Assembly: GCA_030445275.1 (NCBI GenBank)
Contig: JAUCSE010000093.1
Location: 57,289 to 121,288, forward strand
Length of the DNA: 64,000 nucleotides
Reading direction: 5' to 3'
Origin: Mucilaginibacter sp.
GTDB taxonomy: Bacteria > Bacteroidota > Bacteroidia > Sphingobacteriales > Sphingobacteriaceae
Shown: piece after piece, positions 61,249 through 64,000 of the stretch
Numbering within the stretch: position 1 is the stretch's first letter
Layout: each line of letters begins with the position of its first letter
The notes under the pieces: model-generated
Told to the model about the DNA's origin: nothing
What the model saw: the letters and a program-made list of their open reading frames with translations, nothing else
Database searches by the model: none
Made by a program: the position numbers and the translations under genes

Positions 61249-62847
61249 ATGCCCCTAACTAAAATGAAATTAATTGCTATTATCCCGATCCTTCTGCTGG
61301 CTGTTATAGGCTGCAAGAAAAGCAACCCAGCGTCAGATACTCCAAATAATAGTAATACAAACAGCAATGATCCTAATCAGTATGATATTGTGATCTATGG
61401 AGCAACTTCATCCGGTGTCATAGCAGCTGTACAGGCGGTTAAATTAGGAAAATCCGTCGTGCTGATCTCTAATTACGCCAGAATAGGCGGAATGACCACC
61501 AACGGACTTAGCAATACTGATATTGGAAATGATAAAATTGTGGGGGGATTAACTAAACAGTTTTATGAGAAAATTGGTCATTATTATGGAAATAATAACC
61601 CTATATACCGGTTTGAACCCAAAGCCGCATTACAGGTCTTTAACAGTTATATCAGTGATAACAAAATAGTTGTGCTTTATAATGAAAGGTTACTGTTAAA
61701 AAATGGTGTAGAGAAAGCCGATGGTAAAATAAAAGATATAATTTTAGAATCCGGAAAAAAAATCATGGGTGAGGAATTTTTGGATACTTCCTATGAAGGT
61801 GACTTGATGGCCCAGGCCGGAGTTTCATTTACAATAGGCCGGGAAAGCAATTATGACTATAACGAAACTTATGATGGGCTGGCGAATCCATTTAAAATAG
61901 ACGTGGATCCTTATATCAATGCCGGCGATCCTAAAAGCGGCCTTTTGCCCCGCATCAGTACATTAAACAGTCCGCAAAGAGGGGCAAAAAGCGATCTAAT
62001 AATGTCCTATAATTTCAGGCTTTGCCTTACTAATGAGGCTGGTAACAAAGCTACGATAACTAAACCTGCAGATTATAATGAACAGCAATATGAATTGTTA
62101 TTCAGAGCATTAAAAAAAGATTCCAGCATTTCTCTGTCGGCTATGATTAATCTGCCTGGAAATAAATTTGACGCAAATTCATCCGGTTCACCATTCTCCT
62201 TTGATTATTTAGGCGGGAACAGGGCATATGTCAATGCCGATTATACAACAAGGGAACAAATAAAAAAAGACCATCAAACTTACGACCAGGGTTTACTATG
62301 GACTTTACAAAATGACTCGCGAGTACCAGAGTCGGTTAGGAAATCTTATTCACAATATGGTTTAGCTAAAGATGAGTTTTTGGATAATAACAACTGGCCG
62401 GATGAAATGTATGTGCGGGAAACCCGCCGGATGATCGGGCTAGCCGTTCTTACGCAAAGTAACATTTTAAATAAAGTTACAGTTAATGACCCCATAGGTA
62501 TGGGGTCCTATAAAATTGATTCCCATAATGTCGAGTTTTATGTAACCAATGGTATATTATATGCAGAAGGTGAGGTGGAACAAAATATAAATGGCCCGTA
62601 TGGAATAAGCTACAAAGCAATTGTACCCCAAAGTAAGGACTGTACCAATCTGCTGGTTCCGGTCTGCCTTTCCGCCACCCACGTTGGATTCTGCTCGATC
62701 AGGCTTGAACCTCAATATATGATACTTGGACAATCAGCCGCCATTGCAGCTTCATTAGCAATAGACAATAACACCACCGTACAAGATGTTGACTACGCCA
62801 AACTTAAACCGTTGTTGCTGGCTAATAAGCAAATCCTAAGCTATTAA
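61249..62847 (+). CDS. FAD-dependent oxidoreductase, lipoprotein
   Basis: A 532-residue lipoprotein (AVIGC, Cys22) with an N-terminal Rossmann FAD motif DIVIYGATSSGVIAAVQAVK (residues 46-65) and RIGGMTTNGLSNTDIG (about 80-95). Later DTSYEGDLMAQAGVSF and VPVCLSATHVGFCSIRLEPQ match the FAD-dependent oxidoreductase group common in Bacteroidota polysaccharide-use regions. The substrate is unknown. The likely start is ATG at 61249; ATG at 61264 would give a cleaner signal peptide. Confidence 0.85.
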   Translation: MPLTKMKLIAIIPILLLAVIGCKKSNPASDTPNNSNTNSNDPNQYDIVIYGATSSGVIAAVQAVKLGKSVVLISNYARIGGMTTNGLSNTDIGNDKIVGGLTKQFYEKIGHYYGNNNPIYRFEPKAALQVFNSYISDNKIVVLYNERLLLKNGVEKADGKIKDIILESGKKIMGEEFLDTSYEGDLMAQAGVSFTIGRESNYDYNETYDGLANPFKIDVDPYINAGDPKSGLLPRISTLNSPQRGAKSDLIMSYNFRLCLTNEAGNKATITKPADYNEQQYELLFRALKKDSSISLSAMINLPGNKFDANSSGSPFSFDYLGGNRAYVNADYTTREQIKKDHQTYDQGLLWTLQNDSRVPESVRKSYSQYGLAKDEFLDNNNWPDEMYVRETRRMIGLAVLTQSNILNKVTVNDPIGMGSYKIDSHNVEFYVTNGILYAEGEVEQNINGPYGISYKAIVPQSKDCTNLLVPVCLSATHVGFCSIRLEPQYMILGQSAAIAASLAIDNNTTVQDVDYAKLKPLLLANKQILSY

Positions 62848-63706
62848 ACCATATCATTTATAACAAGCCAAACGGGACTACGCAGGTAAACAAGTTCTGA
62901 TTGTGCACCTTGCTATATTTTTTAAAGGATAAACATTGATCAGGGTTTATTGAGATCGGCATCGCTATTAGCTTGATTAAAACGCTTCAAAAACAAAGGT
63001 TTATCTTACCTTCAAAAGGTCAACAATGCATTAGTGACCATTTAGATTGGGCACAGATCATTTTCCTGCTTTGTTCTATCATCTGACTATTCTGGTATGT
63101 CACCTGATAACTTTGCTGTATTTTAAACAATTCATCCCCCTACAAATTTAAGCCTTCTTTCGGTATCAATATACTTGTCTATAGTGTTATTTCCGATTGT
63201 ATCGACAGTATATAGGACCTTGTACTTTGGTGGCAGAATAGTGAAAGTACCCCATTTATTAACCAATCTATTCATTCTGGCAGTTAACCTTAGAACTACT
63301 GGTTTACTTTCTGTACCAATGTTTTACGTTTTGACCGGTCTAATCCTTTTCCTATGATATATCTGAAGAAGCCAAACCTAAGCTGAGCAACAATGACTAA
63401 TGCGGAAATCATGACCCTATATACTAAAAGTATCCAACGTTACATCAATTTACTTTAAAGTGGAAAATACCTGAATCGGAAATATTGCCTTGTGAATCGC
63501 GGGTGGTTACCTTCCAGTAACAGGGGGCAAGAAGATTGATACTTCTATAATGGTCCCATATTTTCCTATTTTTGTTTCTTTTCCTGATTTTCAAAACCAT
63601 TTTCACGGAGTTTACGTGTACTAGTTGGCCGTCCTATTATGCCCAGCTATAATATTTACCTTTTCCCCCATTTTAGCTTTATTCCTCCTTTTAGGGGATA
63701 AGGGGG
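62848..63706. other. Non-coding interval
   Basis: 860 bp between convergent genes. Frames here are short and lack protein character, including a hydrophobic 60-codon frame at 63175-63357. I see no repeat, RNA or clear terminator. Confidence 0.5.
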
Positions 63707-64000
63707 CTAAATATATTTAGTTCCGAATTTATTCTTCACATCGGCTACCACCTGTTTCACGTTTTGTTCCTGATCGCGGGGGCAAATGAGCAGGGTGTTG
63801 TTTGATTCTACCACGATAAAGTCATGCAGTCCCTGCAGGATCACCAGCTTTTCGCCAGGTACATTCACCATACAGTTTGAGGAATCATACATGATCACTT
63901 TTTCTGAGGGGATCACCGCATTGCCTACATAATCTTTCTCGGCCAGCTCATAAATGGAGGCCCAGGTACCCAGATCGCTCCAGCCAAATGCCGAGGGCAG
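63707..64000 (-). CDS. manC: Mannose-1-phosphate guanylyltransferase, C-terminal end (continues outside window)
   Basis: The last 97 codons are visible; the 5' part lies beyond base 64000. SAFGWSDLGTWASIYEL at the window edge, followed by IPSEKVIMYDSSNCMVNVPG and FIVVESNNTLLICPRDQEQN, is the conserved end of GDP-mannose pyrophosphorylases. The enzyme makes GDP-mannose from mannose-1-phosphate and GTP, a precursor for exopolysaccharide. This fits the glycosyltransferase cluster at the left of the window. Confidence 0.9.
   Translation of the reverse strand: MPSAFGWSDLGTWASIYELAEKDYVGNAVIPSEKVIMYDSSNCMVNVPGEKLVILQGLHDFIVVESNNTLLICPRDQEQNVKQVVADVKNKFGTKYI

Noticed and set aside
63175-63357. Hydrophobic 60-codon frame
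   Set aside because: AT-rich chance frame without promoter, ribosome site or conserved pattern; could not be supported.

Overview
The window looks like Bacteroidota chromosome, most likely family Sphingobacteriaceae and Mucilaginibacter/Pedobacter-like (inference). Supporting signs are promoter boxes of the form TAnnTTTG, few Shine-Dalgarno sequences, many lipoproteins, a bestrophin, FimB/Mfa2-like lipoproteins, and Bacteroidota-type mobilization genes. No rRNA or intact tRNA was seen.

Layout. (1) 1-16.6 kb is one dense plus-strand surface-polysaccharide operon: UDP-galactopyranose mutase, about ten glycosyltransferases or glycosyltransferase-like proteins, an acyltransferase and a Wzy-type polymerase, with most genes overlapping by a few bases. 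A mannose-1-phosphate guanylyltransferase enters from the far right edge. (2) 16.6-21 kb is a mobile-element scrapyard: an XRE regulator, an IS110-family transposase followed by structured non-coding DNA that could be its bridge RNA, a decayed IS1182 transposase and an IstB fragment. (3) 21.2-23.4 kb is an orphan phage-tail-fibre-like protein with an SGNH hydrolase domain. (4) 24-44.5 kb is the most interesting part. It is a minus-strand locus that combines an Hsp70/actin-like ATPase of 1143 aa with a long unknown N-terminal half, a tubulin-like GTPase, a MotA/TolQ/ExbB-like stator with a long tail and its MotB/OmpA-like partner (ZorA/ZorB-like), a vWA-like lipoprotein, a retropepsin-like lipoprotein and two membrane proteins. 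An HsdR-N-like nuclease lies downstream and a TPR histidine kinase/response regulator pair upstream. Paralogous membrane proteins (called family X here) flank it. (5) 44.5-51.8 kb is rearranged DNA: duplicated blocks, a fragment of the polymerase from region 1, fimbrillin-like lipoproteins, a bestrophin and a truncated imuA. (6) 51.8-56 kb holds an AbiEi-Fic fusion behind an AT-rich repeat array, a coiled-coil membrane protein and an S1/P1 nuclease. (7) 56-61 kb is a decayed mobilizable element: TOPRIM primase, MobA-like accessory protein, MobB-like relaxase and a TraG coupling protein frameshifted inside its P-loop. (8) 61-64 kb has an FAD-dependent lipoprotein and the edge of the guanylyltransferase gene.

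How the genes may work together. In region 4 the tubulin-like protein, the Hsp70/actin-like ATPase and the stator pair sit in one strand-consistent run with small gaps, which suggests one envelope-spanning machine that couples ion flow to a cytoskeletal element. Its resemblance to the ZorAB core of Zorya anti-phage systems, the nearby nuclease, the Fic protein and the mobile debris make defence a reasonable hypothesis, but envelope stress or surface motility are not excluded.

Four sites around this region (18.6, 24.3, 28.8 and 40.1 kb) share an 18-bp dyad, TTTACGGTTTCCCGTAAA or a close variant. In all four the dyad lies exactly 20 bp upstream of a TAnnTTTG box on the minus strand. This looks like a small regulon, possibly driven by the adjacent two-component system.
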